The notes under the pieces were generated by a model. It did no database searches and was not told where the DNA came from. It worked only from the letters and a program-made list of their open reading frames with translations. DNA of 8,256 nucleotides from JBKPNX01 sp046732855 (GTDB lineage: Bacteria > Pseudomonadota > Alphaproteobacteria > Geminicoccales > Geminicoccaceae), in assembly GCA_046732855.1 (NCBI GenBank), contig JBKPNX010000002.1, positions 1-8,256 on the forward strand, in the 5' to 3' direction. Each line of letters begins with the position of its first letter. Position 1 is the stretch's first letter. The position numbers and the translations under genes are program-made. This document shows, one piece after another, positions 1 through 7,346 of this stretch.

Positions 1-543
<543 letters not shown>

Positions 544-589
544 GGGCACTCCACCTGTCGCTTCGCCCTACGGGCGTTGGGCTGATTGA

Positions 590-618
590 AGCAAACACGC
601 ACCGCTCAGCCCGGTCAA
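590..618 (-). promoter_or_regulatory. Possible clpX promoter
   Basis: Reading the minus strand, TTGACC (613-618) is a close match to a sigma-70 -35 box. It is followed 17 bases later by TTTGCT (590-595), a poor -10 match. This would start transcription about 40-50 bases upstream of the clpX GTG. The position and the -35 box fit a promoter of its own for clpX, as expected if it is not co-transcribed with clpP, but the -10 box is weak. This is inference from consensus only. Confidence 0.25.
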
Positions 619-776
619 GGGTCTGCCGGGTCGCAGGGCAACGTTTGGTTGAACATGCGACCTGCCCGACACGCTGCGCGAGCAGCGCGCGAGCCCTGGC
701 CGCAAGAGCAGCAGCTCGATGCACCGAGCGAGGCGCTGGCCCGCCTAGATCGCGTCGGCGAGGGTCGCGGTGCGCG

Positions 777-798
777 CGCCCTCCAACCTGGAGGGGCG
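777..798 (-). terminator. Hairpin downstream of glpD, possible weak terminator
   Basis: CCCTCCA (779-785) and TGGAGGG (789-795) form a perfect 7-bp stem with a 3-base loop. Two more pairs are possible if one G is bulged. It lies about 60 bases after the glpD stop on the minus strand. No T-run follows it on either strand, so it is not a classical intrinsic terminator. It could protect the glpD mRNA 3' end or be incidental. Confidence 0.25.
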
Positions 799-830
799 TC
801 ATGAACCGGGTCCGCCTGCGTTGCGGCCCC

Positions 831-865
831 GAGCGTACTCGGCGATGAGCAGGAGCTTACTCGGC
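831..865. repeat. 13-bp near-perfect direct repeat at the glpD 3' end
   Basis: GAGCGTACTCGGC (831-843) and GAGCTTACTCGGC (853-865) differ at one base and are offset by 22 bp. The second copy spans the glpD stop codon (TAA on the minus strand); in the first copy the matching triplet is TAC. The first copy also folds as CCGAG-CGTA-CTCGG (829-842). It may be a remnant of a short tandem duplication; no function is implied. Confidence 0.5.
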
Positions 866-2383
866 CAGAGCGGCGCTCGCCTCGGTGGTCTGCCCGAGCC
901 AGGCTTCGAGCCGGGCGATCGTGTCCGCCGCCACGTGCAGACCCAGCTTGGAACGGCGCCACAGAACGTCCGTCGCCGTCACCGCCCATTCGTGGCGGCG
1001 CAGATAGTCCAGCTCCGCCTCGTACAGGCCGCCGCCCAGATGCTCGCCGAGATCGTCGAGCGAGCGCGCGCCCGCGAGCACCTTCTCGACCCGGCTGCCG
1101 TAGGCGCGGGCATAGCGACGCGCCAGATCGGCGGGGAGCCACGGCGCAGCCGTGCGCAGCCGGCGCACGAACGCCTCGAAGTCCCCCTGCGGCAGGTCGC
1201 CACCCGGCAGCGGCGCGGTCGCGGTCCACGGCCGGCCGTCGAAACCCAGCACCGGCTGCAACTTCTCCAGGGCATGCTCGGCAAGCCTGCGATAGGTCGT
1301 GATCTTGCCGCCGAAGATCGTGAGCAGCGGCGCCTCACCTGCCGCATGGTCCAGGTCGAAGGCGTAATCGCGGGTCACCGCGGACAGGTTTTCCTTGGCG
1401 TCGTCGTACAAGGGGCGTACGCCCGCGAACGTCCACAGCACCCGATCGGGGTTGAGCGCCTGGCGGAAATAGCGGCTGACCGCGTCGCACAGGTAGAGGA
1501 TCTCGGCGCGGCTGATCTGCGCCTCGCCCGGATCGCCCTGGTAGTCGACCTCGGTCGTGCCGACCAGCGCGTAGCGCCCTTCGCAGGGGATCACGAAGAC
1601 CACGCGGCCGTCGCGATGCTGCAGCACGTACGGGTCGTCGTGGTCGTACAGCCGCGGCACGATGATATGACTGCCCTTGACCAGCCGGATGCGGGTCGGC
1701 CTCGCCAGATCGGCCTGCTCGGTGAGGAAGCGCGCCACCCAGGGGCCGGCCGCGTTGACCAGGGCGCGCGCCCGGACCACGCGGACCGGGCCGCCGGAGC
1801 TCGGCATCAGATCGGCGTACCACAGGCCATTCGCGCGCCGCGCCGCGGTGCACCGCGTGCGGGTCTGGATCGCGGCGCCGCGCTCGTGGGCGTCGAGCGC
1901 GCTCAGGATCACGAGGCGGGCGTCCTCGACCCAGCAGTCGGGATAGGTGAAGGCGGTGCGGAACTTCGCCTTGAGCGGCGCCCCGACCGGATCGCGTCGG
2001 AGATTGACGCGGCCGGCGCGCGGCAGCTGCCGGCGGCCGCCGAGATGATCGTAGAGCAGGAGGCCGAGCCGGATCAGCCAGGACGGGCGCTGCTCCGGGC
2101 TGTGCGGCAGGATGAAGCGAAGCGGCCAGACGATGTGCGGCGCGGCGCGCAACAGGACCTCGCGTTCGATCAGCGCTTCGCGCACCAGCCGGAACTCGTA
2201 CTGCTCGAGGTAGCGCAGCCCGCCGTGGATCAGCTTGCTCGACGCCGAGGAGGTGTAATTGGCAAGGTCGGCCTGCTCGCACAGCAGGACGCTCAAGCCC
2301 CGGCCCGCCGCATCGCGCGCGATGCCGGCGCCGTTGATTCCGCCGCCGACCACCAGAAGATCGACCGGTTCGGCCAGGTGCAA
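857..2383 (-). CDS. glpD: Aerobic glycerol-3-phosphate dehydrogenase GlpD
   Basis: This FAD enzyme at the inner face of the cytoplasmic membrane oxidises sn-glycerol 3-phosphate to dihydroxyacetone phosphate and passes electrons to the quinone pool. The product is 508 residues, against 501 for E. coli GlpD, and aligns along its whole length. It shows the dinucleotide-binding motif GGGINGAG at 13-20, SSASSKLIHGGLRYLE at 45-60, a CWVEDARL segment, the substrate-site region WTFAGVRPL, the FGGKITTYRRLAEHALEK block, and the C-terminal accessory domain with YEAELDYL and LWRRSKLG. The start is taken as TTG at 2383, because AAGGGA lies 7 bases upstream and translation then begins six residues before the FAD motif. 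A longer in-frame TTG start at 2512 would add 43 residues with no family match. No glpK, glpF or glpR is adjacent, so it is an isolated glp gene here. The stop is TAA at 857-859. Confidence 0.96.
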   Translation of the reverse strand: MHLAEPVDLLVVGGGINGAGIARDAAGRGLSVLLCEQADLANYTSSASSKLIHGGLRYLEQYEFRLVREALIEREVLLRAAPHIVWPLRFILPHSPEQRPSWLIRLGLLLYDHLGGRRQLPRAGRVNLRRDPVGAPLKAKFRTAFTYPDCWVEDARLVILSALDAHERGAAIQTRTRCTAARRANGLWYADLMPSSGGPVRVVRARALVNAAGPWVARFLTEQADLARPTRIRLVKGSHIIVPRLYDHDDPYVLQHRDGRVVFVIPCEGRYALVGTTEVDYQGDPGEAQISRAEILYLCDAVSRYFRQALNPDRVLWTFAGVRPLYDDAKENLSAVTRDYAFDLDHAAGEAPLLTIFGGKITTYRRLAEHALEKLQPVLGFDGRPWTATAPLPGGDLPQGDFEAFVRRLRTAAPWLPADLARRYARAYGSRVEKVLAGARSLDDLGEHLGGGLYEAELDYLRRHEWAVTATDVLWRRSKLGLHVAADTIARLEAWLGQTTEASAALAE

Positions 2384-2426
2384 AATCGTTTCCCTTTGAA
2401 GTTGCGCTGCCCGCGCTCGAGGCTGA

Positions 2427-2471
2427 TCTATCGTAGAAAGCCCAGCACCCTCAAGCCGGTTGATCGCCGGC
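2427..2471 (-). promoter_or_regulatory. Possible glpD promoter with adjacent inverted repeat
   Basis: On the minus strand TTGAGG (2449-2454) is followed after 16 bases by GATAGA (2427-2432), a weak sigma-70-like pair about 45-70 bases upstream of the proposed TTG start. Directly upstream of the -35 box lies an inverted repeat GCCGG-N7-CCGGC (2455-2471), which could be an operator half-site pair. All of this is consensus matching in GC-rich DNA and may be chance. Confidence 0.2.
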
Positions 2472-2513
2472 CTCAGACAGACCTGGTTTGGCTGACTTGC
2501 GGAATCCGGCAAA

Positions 2514-2529
2514 GCGCCGCCTGCGGCGC
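2514..2529 (-). terminator. Hairpin after the HtrA-like gene, possible weak terminator
   Basis: GCGCCGC (2514-2520) and GCGGCGC (2523-2529) are perfect complements and give a 6-7 bp all-GC stem with a tiny loop, about 60 bases past the protease stop codon. On the minus strand it is followed by CTTTG, which is too short a T-run for a strong intrinsic terminator. It is the best candidate for separating the protease transcript from glpD. Confidence 0.3.
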
Positions 2530-2589
2530 GATCCAGCCGCTTTCGGTCAGGTGCCTAGACCAGGCCGACCGGATCGCCGCCGCCCGGGC

Positions 2590-3612
2590 TCAGCGGCGCT
2601 CGCGCGGGATGACGTCGAGGCTCAGCCGCGCCCCGTCGCGCAGCAGGTCGATCCGACACGGCGTTCCGATCCGATCGGCCGAGAGCAGCCGGTAGAGGTC
2701 GTCGATCCCCGCGACCGGCTGACCGTCCAGGCTCAGGAGCACGTCGCCTTCGCGTAGGCCGGCGCGGCTCGCCGGCCCATCGCCCTGCACGCCCGCGACC
2801 CGGACCGCGCGCGCCCGGCTCAGGCCGAGCTGCACCACCATGCGTCGCGGCAGATCGATGGTCTCGCCGGCGATGCCGAGGGCGCCGCGGCGCACCCGTC
2901 CGAAGCGCAGGATCTGGCTCGCCACGACGCTCGCCGTGGCGCTTGATACGGCAAAGCACAAACCCTGTGCGCCGTGGATCACCGCGGTGTTGATGCCGAC
3001 CACCTCGCCGCGCGCGGTCACCAGCGGCCCCCCTGAATTGCCGGGATTGAGCGCCGCATCGGTCTGCAGCACGTCGTCGATCAGACGGCCCGAGCGGCTG
3101 CGCAGGGAACGGCCGAGCGCGCTCACCACGCCGGCGGTGACCGTGCACGCGAAGCCGAGCGGATTGCCGATCGCGACGACCAGCTGACCGGGCCGCAGAA
3201 GCTTGGATTCGCCGAGCGGCGCGGCGCCCGGCGCCGCGGCATGCAGGCGGAGGACCGCGAGGTCGGTGTCGGGATCGGCACCGATCAGATCCGCGCCCGT
3301 GCGCCTGCCGTCGTTGAAGGTGACGTCGATCCGGCCGGCGCCCTGCACGACGTGGCTGTTGGTGAGCGCGAAGCCGTCGGCGGTGAACACGACGCCCGAG
3401 CCGCTCGCCGCCGGCTCCCGCCGCCCTTCGGGGCGACACGCCTGCAGATGCAGCACGGCGGGCGACACCGCTTCCGCGGCCGCGATCACGGCGCGCGAAT
3501 AGGCATCGAGCAGGTCGGCATCGGGCAGCGCCGCGACCGGGCGCCCGTCGGAGTGATCAGCGCCTGCCTCCGCGTCATCGAGAACGAACTGAAGATCGCC
3601 ATCGAAACTCAT
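2590..3612 (-). CDS. HtrA/DegP-like S1C serine protease with one PDZ domain
   Basis: This is a trypsin-fold endopeptidase of the HtrA type, which usually degrades or senses misfolded proteins. With the ATG at 3612 it has 340 residues. The catalytic triad is complete: His87 in TNSHVV, Asp117 in DTDLAVL, and Ser193 in NPGNSGGP. Further family blocks are SGSGVVF (70-76) and VAIGNPLGF (146-154). One PDZ domain fills about 250-335 (PASRAGLREGDVLLSLDG). Residues 1-36 are rich in Asp and Glu. No signal peptide or membrane segment is visible, unlike periplasmic DegP and DegQ, so the protein may act in the cytoplasm unless the start is wrong. In-frame ATGs at 3621, 3639 and 3642 exist; 3612 was chosen for a weak GGGA 8 bases upstream and because the earlier residues add nothing recognisable. 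It lies 109 bp after livF and may be read through from that operon. Its target is unknown. Confidence 0.88.
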   Translation of the reverse strand: MSFDGDLQFVLDDAEAGADHSDGRPVAALPDADLLDAYSRAVIAAAEAVSPAVLHLQACRPEGRREPAASGSGVVFTADGFALTNSHVVQGAGRIDVTFNDGRRTGADLIGADPDTDLAVLRLHAAAPGAAPLGESKLLRPGQLVVAIGNPLGFACTVTAGVVSALGRSLRSRSGRLIDDVLQTDAALNPGNSGGPLVTARGEVVGINTAVIHGAQGLCFAVSSATASVVASQILRFGRVRRGALGIAGETIDLPRRMVVQLGLSRARAVRVAGVQGDGPASRAGLREGDVLLSLDGQPVAGIDDLYRLLSADRIGTPCRIDLLRDGARLSLDVIPRERR

Positions 3613-3721
3613 AAGCGCCATCCCAATCAGCGGAGCCATCATGCGCTTCGGCCAAAGAAGCTCGGGGTCAGTAGATGGGGCGTGGGCGCGCAGAGCGGTA
3701 GAGGGGAACCGCAGGCGGTGA

Positions 3722-4432
3722 TCAGCCGAAGTAGGCTTCCTGCACCTCGGCGCTTTGGGCCAGCGTCGCCGGCGGGCCCGCCGCCACGACCCGCCCCTTG
3801 GCGAGCACGTAGCCATAGTCGGCAATCGCCAGCGTCTGGTGGACGTTCTGCTCGACCAGGAACACGGTGACGCCGCGCTCGCGGATCTGGCGGATGATCG
3901 CGAAGTTCTGCTTGACGTACAGCGGGGACAGGCCGAGCGAGGGCTCGTCGACGAGGAGCAGCTCGGGCGCGCACATCAGGCCCCGGCCGATCGACACCAT
4001 CGCCTGCTCGCCGCCGGACAGCGTCCCGGCGAGCTGGTCACGGCGCTCGCGCAGCTGCGGGAACAGCTGGTAGGCCTCCTCGATCCGATCGCGCACGAAC
4101 TGCGCCGAGGTCTCGAGGTAGCCCCCGACCCGCAGGTTGTCCTCGACGGTGAGCTTCGGAAACACCTTGCGGCCCTCGGGGATGCAGGCGATGCCGGCCG
4201 CGACCACGCGATGCGGCGGCAAGCCGGTCAGCTCCTTGCCCGCGAACCTCATCCTGCCGGTGCGCGGCGGCGTGAGGCCGAGGATCGAGCGGATGAGCGT
4301 CGTCTTGCCAGCACCGTTCGAGCCGAGCAGACAGGTGATGGTCCCGGGCTCGACCCTGAGCGAGACCTCGCGCAGCACGTCGGCCCGGTCGTAGGCGGTC
4401 GAAATCCGCTCGACGATCAGCCCCTCGACCAT
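3722..4432 (-). CDS. livF: Branched-chain amino acid ABC transporter ATP-binding protein LivF
   Basis: This is one of two cytoplasmic ATPases that power the LIV-type importer. At 236 residues it has the normal length for LivF. It shows Walker A GSNGAGKT (37-44), the LivF-typical IPEGR (84-88) in the helical region, an intact ABC signature LSGGEQ (138-143), Walker B LLLVDEP (158-164) and the LivF-typical LVEQN in place of the switch histidine. The C-terminus ends EAYFG, as in relatives. ATG 4432 starts 1 base after the livG stop, so translation is probably coupled. It would pair with LivG; since LivG lacks a proper signature sequence, the LivF signature probably serves the only fully competent ATP site, together with the LivG Walker A. 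It is the last gene of the transporter cluster. Confidence 0.95.
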   Translation of the reverse strand: MVEGLIVERISTAYDRADVLREVSLRVEPGTITCLLGSNGAGKTTLIRSILGLTPPRTGRMRFAGKELTGLPPHRVVAAGIACIPEGRKVFPKLTVEDNLRVGGYLETSAQFVRDRIEEAYQLFPQLRERRDQLAGTLSGGEQAMVSIGRGLMCAPELLLVDEPSLGLSPLYVKQNFAIIRQIRERGVTVFLVEQNVHQTLAIADYGYVLAKGRVVAAGPPATLAQSAEVQEAYFG

Positions 4433-4433
4433 G

Positions 4434-5213
4434 TCATGCGAGCCCCAGGTAAGCTTCCTGCACCTGACGGTCGGCGGCCACCTCGCGATAGCTGCCCTCG
4501 GCGATCTTGCGGCCGTAGTTGAGCACGACGCAGCGTTCGGTGACCTGTTCGATCACGTTCATCTCGTGCTCGATGATGATCATGGTGAGGCCGGCCATCT
4601 GCTCGCGGGCCATCAGGAGGTCGCGCATGAGTTGGCGCGTCTCCTCCTGCGTCATGCCGGCCGAGGGCTCGTCGAGCAGCAGCAGCCTGGGCTGGCTGAT
4701 CAGGGCGCGGCAGATCTCGATCCGCCGGCGATCGATCATCGGGATGGTGCTGATGGCATCGAACAGGCGATCGGCGAGCGGCGGGTCGAAGCGCGCCACC
4801 AGCTCGCGCGCGGCGGCGAAGTTGTCCTCGAACTCCCGGCGGAACGCGGCGCGCCGGAACAGATTGAAGCCGAGACCGTGATGGAGCCGGCCATGGTTGC
4901 CGACCATGACATTGTCGAAGATCGACAACGGCAGGCACAGGCGAGAGCGCTGGAACGTGCGCGCGATGCCGGCCCGATACACCCGCTGCGGCGACAGGCC
5001 GGTGATCTCGGCGCCGCCGAAGGTGACCCGGCCGGCGGTCGCGGGATAGATGCCTGTCGCCACGTTGAAGAAGGTGGTCTTGCCGGAGCCGTTGGGGCCG
5101 ATCAGGCCAAGGATCTCGCCCGGCCAGACCTCGAGGTCGAGGTCCTCGAGCGCGCTCACGCCGCCGAACCGCCGCGTCAGGCCGGTGGCTTCGAGCAGCG
5201 GCGCGAGGCTCAT
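4434..5213 (-). CDS. livG: Branched-chain amino acid ABC transporter ATP-binding protein LivG, with degenerate signature motif
   Basis: This is the second ATPase of the LIV-type importer, 259 residues, close to the usual LivG length. Walker A GPNGSGKT (39-46), Q-loop ARTFQ (84-88), Walker B LLLLDEP (177-183) and the switch histidine His216 in IIEHEM are intact. The LivG-specific insert between the Q-loop and the signature is present (about 105-150), and the C-terminus EAYLGLA is typical. The ABC signature is not: where relatives have a sequence like LAYGDQRRLEIAR, this protein has IPMIDRRRIEICR (157-169), so the conserved Ser and Gly become Pro158 and Ile160. No frameshift explains it, since the surrounding frame is intact and the other frames do not restore the motif. 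The ATG overlaps the livM stop (ATGA), indicating translational coupling. Function as a transporter ATPase is inferred from the operon. Confidence 0.94.
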   Translation of the reverse strand: MSLAPLLEATGLTRRFGGVSALEDLDLEVWPGEILGLIGPNGSGKTTFFNVATGIYPATAGRVTFGGAEITGLSPQRVYRAGIARTFQRSRLCLPLSIFDNVMVGNHGRLHHGLGFNLFRRAAFRREFEDNFAAARELVARFDPPLADRLFDAISTIPMIDRRRIEICRALISQPRLLLLDEPSAGMTQEETRQLMRDLLMAREQMAGLTMIIIEHEMNVIEQVTERCVVLNYGRKIAEGSYREVAADRQVQEAYLGLA

Positions 5214-6352
5214 CGCGGCGACCAGCCGGGCAGGTAGCGGCGCAGCTCGCGCGGCAGCAGGCCCTGCGGCCGGAACAGCAGGATCAGGATGACCACGATC
5301 GCGAACAGCAGAAACCGGTATTCCTGAACGATCTGCAGCTTCTCCGGCAGCACGATCACGATCGCCGCCGCCACGGCCACGCCCCAGGGGTTGCCGATGC
5401 CGCCGAGCAGGACGATCGACACCATGATCAGGCTGTCGGCGAAGGTGAAGTTTGCCGGCGCGATGAAGCCGAGCATGCTACCGAGCACGGCGCCGGCGAT
5501 GCCCGCAAGGAAGTTGCCAACCGTGAACGCGGTGATCTTCCAGCGCGCGAGATCGATCCCGAAGCACGCCGCGGCGGTCTCGTCGAGGCGGACCGCGTCC
5601 ATGTTGAGGCCGATCCACGAGCGCTCCAGCCGGCGCACCAGAGCGAACGCGATCACCGTCAGGACCAGCGCGAGCAGCACGTAGTTGAGGTAGAACGATG
5701 CCTCGAGCGGCCCGAGCTCGATGTTGTCGTTGAACGACCAGCCGAACAGCTCGAAGCCTTCGACCGGCAGGCCCTGGGGGCCGCCCAGCACGTCATTGAC
5801 CTCGAGGAACGACTTGAACAGCAGCGCGAACGCGATGGTGATCACCGCGGCGTAGTGGCCGCGGGTGCGCAGCACCGGATAGAGGAGGAGCGTGCCGACC
5901 GCCGCCGCCATCACACCGCCCATCAGGAGCACGAAAAGGTGCGGCAGGGCGGTATGCGCGGTCAGCACCGCGGCGGTATAACAGCCGATACCGAGGAACG
6001 AGGCGCCGGCGAAGTTGAGCAGGCCGGCATAGCCGAACTGGATATTGAGGCCGAGGCAGGCGAGCACGTAGAGGAGCACGGTCGCGACCATCAGGAGCGT
6101 GAAGTGATCGTCGCGAAAGAGGGCGGCGACGAGCAGGACCCCGACGATCGCCGCGCCGTTCATCACCGCCTCGTGGCCCGCGAAGCTGTTCGCGACGGCA
6201 CGCAGCCAGCCGACCCTGGTCGCGAGCACCACCGCTGCGGCGCCGGCGGCGAGCAGAGCCGCGACCGCGAGCTCGCTCTCCACCGCCAGGAAGGCCACCG
6301 TGAAGGCGGTGAGCGCGGCGAGCGCGGCCAACCCGGGCGCGGCGGTCGCCAT
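5210..6352 (-). CDS. livM: Branched-chain amino acid ABC transporter permease LivM
   Basis: This is one of the two inner-membrane subunits that form the translocation channel. It has 380 residues. The core family region begins near 83 and includes GLNIQFGYAGLLNFAGASFLGIG (about 101-123 overall) and the cytoplasmic coupling-loop block around DAVRLDETAAACFGID that docks on the ATPases; it ends with the typical LLFRPQGLLP. Multiple strongly hydrophobic segments are visible. Residues 1-80 form an N-terminal extension with about three extra hydrophobic segments (roughly 8-24, 28-45, 66-79); extensions of this kind are known in LivM proteins such as that of E. coli (425 residues). ATG 6352 lies 8 bp after the livH stop with no clear Shine-Dalgarno sequence. 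The 3' end overlaps livG by 4 bases. Confidence 0.94.
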   Translation of the reverse strand: MATAAPGLAALAALTAFTVAFLAVESELAVAALLAAGAAAVVLATRVGWLRAVANSFAGHEAVMNGAAIVGVLLVAALFRDDHFTLLMVATVLLYVLACLGLNIQFGYAGLLNFAGASFLGIGCYTAAVLTAHTALPHLFVLLMGGVMAAAVGTLLLYPVLRTRGHYAAVITIAFALLFKSFLEVNDVLGGPQGLPVEGFELFGWSFNDNIELGPLEASFYLNYVLLALVLTVIAFALVRRLERSWIGLNMDAVRLDETAAACFGIDLARWKITAFTVGNFLAGIAGAVLGSMLGFIAPANFTFADSLIMVSIVLLGGIGNPWGVAVAAAIVIVLPEKLQIVQEYRFLLFAIVVILILLFRPQGLLPRELRRYLPGWSPR

Positions 6353-6360
6353 GGGCCGGG

Positions 6361-7281
6361 CTAGACCCGCTCGCTGACCTGCTCGGCGATCAAGCCGGTC
6401 GGGCGCCAGGCCATGATCGCGATCACCACGGCGAACGCGAACACGTCCTTGTACGCGCTCGCGAACGGCAGGGCGGCGGCGCCGATGGTCTGCAGGCCGG
6501 CGAACAGGAAGCCGCCGAGGATCGCGCCGTAGATGTTGCCGAGCCCGCCGACGATCGCCGCGCTGAAGCCGATCACGCCGAGCAGCAGGCCCATGCCGAA
6601 GTTGATCTCGTTGTAATAGAGACCGTTCATCACGCCGGCGAATGCCGCGGCCGCCGAGCCGAGCGCGAAGGTGACCAGCACGATCGCAGTGAAATTGATG
6701 CCCATGGTCTGGGCGGTCTCGGCGTCCTGCGCCACGGCGCGGATCGCAAGGCCGAGCTTGGTGCGGTTGATCACGAGGTTGATCAGCACGATCACCGCGA
6801 GGCCCGCCAGCAGCAGGATCGCGCTGTCGAGCCGCAGCGTGAAATGGCCGAAGGTGACGGCATCCCTCGGCAGCAGCGCGGGGAACGGCTTGGGATTGGC
6901 GCCCTCGGGATAGAACACGCGGATGCTCTCGCGCAGCGCGGTGCCCAGCATCAGCGTGATCAGGAGGGTATTCAGCGCCGGCGCGCCGCGCAGCGGCAGG
7001 ACCAGATATCTGCCGATCAGCGCGCCGAGCAGGGCCATCAGCCCGGCTGCGACCAGCACCACAGCGATGACCTGCACCCAGGGCGACGCGACGCCGAGCG
7101 CGACCAGCCCGAGGTAGGTCGAAAAGCCGGCGAACGCGCCGACCATGAGCACGTCGCCGTGGCTGAACTTGATCACGTCGAGCACGCCGAAGAACAGCGT
7201 GAAGCCGACCGCGACCAGAGCATACATCATGCCGAGCATCAGCCCGTTGACCACAAACTGCCCGAGCAGGCCGAGATCCAT
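6361..7281 (-). CDS. livH: Branched-chain amino acid ABC transporter permease LivH
   Basis: This is the other channel-forming inner-membrane subunit of the LIV-type importer, 306 residues, the normal size. It starts MDLGLLGQFVVNGLMLGMMY, the standard LivH N-terminus. It contains ALVAVGFTLFFGVLDVIKFSHGD, the family hallmark near 26-48, then repeated hydrophobic segments, the coupling-loop block LAIRAVAQDAETAQTMGIN, and GFSAAIVGGLGNIYGAILGG near the C-terminus. The open frame continues upstream of ATG 7281 into the binding-protein gene, but that part is an out-of-frame shadow. No strong Shine-Dalgarno sequence is visible. It follows the binding-protein gene after 65 bp that contain a hairpin, and it precedes livM by 8 bp. 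The stop is TAG at 6361-6363. Confidence 0.95.
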   Translation of the reverse strand: MDLGLLGQFVVNGLMLGMMYALVAVGFTLFFGVLDVIKFSHGDVLMVGAFAGFSTYLGLVALGVASPWVQVIAVVLVAAGLMALLGALIGRYLVLPLRGAPALNTLLITLMLGTALRESIRVFYPEGANPKPFPALLPRDAVTFGHFTLRLDSAILLLAGLAVIVLINLVINRTKLGLAIRAVAQDAETAQTMGINFTAIVLVTFALGSAAAAFAGVMNGLYYNEINFGMGLLLGVIGFSAAIVGGLGNIYGAILGGFLFAGLQTIGAAALPFASAYKDVFAFAVVIAIMAWRPTGLIAEQVSERV

Positions 7282-7297
7282 GGACGTTCGCTCTGGT

Positions 7298-7321
7298 GCG
7301 GCGGCTGGTCGGGGCCGCCGC
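7298..7321 (-). promoter_or_regulatory. GC-rich intercistronic hairpin between the binding-protein gene and livH
   Basis: GCGGCGGC (7298-7305) and GCCGCCGC (7314-7321) form a perfect 8-bp all-GC stem with an 8-base loop inside the 65-bp gap. No T-run follows on the minus strand, so it is unlikely to stop transcription fully. In other importer operons, hairpins at this place stabilise the upstream mRNA so that the binding protein outnumbers the membrane parts; that role is inferred here. Confidence 0.45.
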
Positions 7322-7346
7322 TCGGGCGGGCCCGGGTCGAGCTGAA

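Larger units (their letters stand above)
544..856. other. 313-bp non-coding gap between glpD and clpX
   Basis: No convincing gene is seen here. The short open frames are GC-rich by-products, and one of them overlaps the clpX start. There is no recognisable tRNA or SRP RNA. The gap holds the possible clpX promoter near 590-618, a 7-bp hairpin near 779-795, a small hairpin at 829-842 and a short direct repeat next to the glpD stop. In many alphaproteobacteria clpP lies immediately upstream of clpX; it is not here. Confidence 0.6.

Noticed and set aside
544..856. Structured RNA (6S, SRP or tRNA) in the glpD-clpX gap
   Set aside because: I could not find a cloverleaf, the SRP GGAAGCAGCC core or a convincing 6S-like long interrupted helix; only short hairpins are present.
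770..2695. 641-codon open frame on the plus strand opposite glpD
   Set aside because: It is the antisense shadow of glpD, whose protein matches its family along its full length. The translated antisense product is an Arg/Ala/Gln-rich composition with no recognisable domain, as expected from GC-rich codon bias.
3708..3719. ACCGC-AG-GCGGT hairpin just after livF as a terminator
   Set aside because: The stem is only 4-5 bp and no T-run follows, so it is too weak to call in this GC-rich context.
3613..3825. Longer start for the HtrA-like protease (411 residues)
   Set aside because: It would overlap the end of livF by about 100 bp, and the added residues show no signal peptide or domain.
4707..4760. 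Frameshift as the cause of the missing LivG signature motif
   Set aside because: The frame is continuous with intact family blocks on both sides, and neither alternative frame encodes an LSGGQ-like sequence.
4431..5237. 268-codon plus-strand frame opposite livG, and similar frames opposite livF and livM
   Set aside because: These are antisense shadows of well-identified transporter genes, with His/Arg/Glu/Gln-rich translations and no domains.
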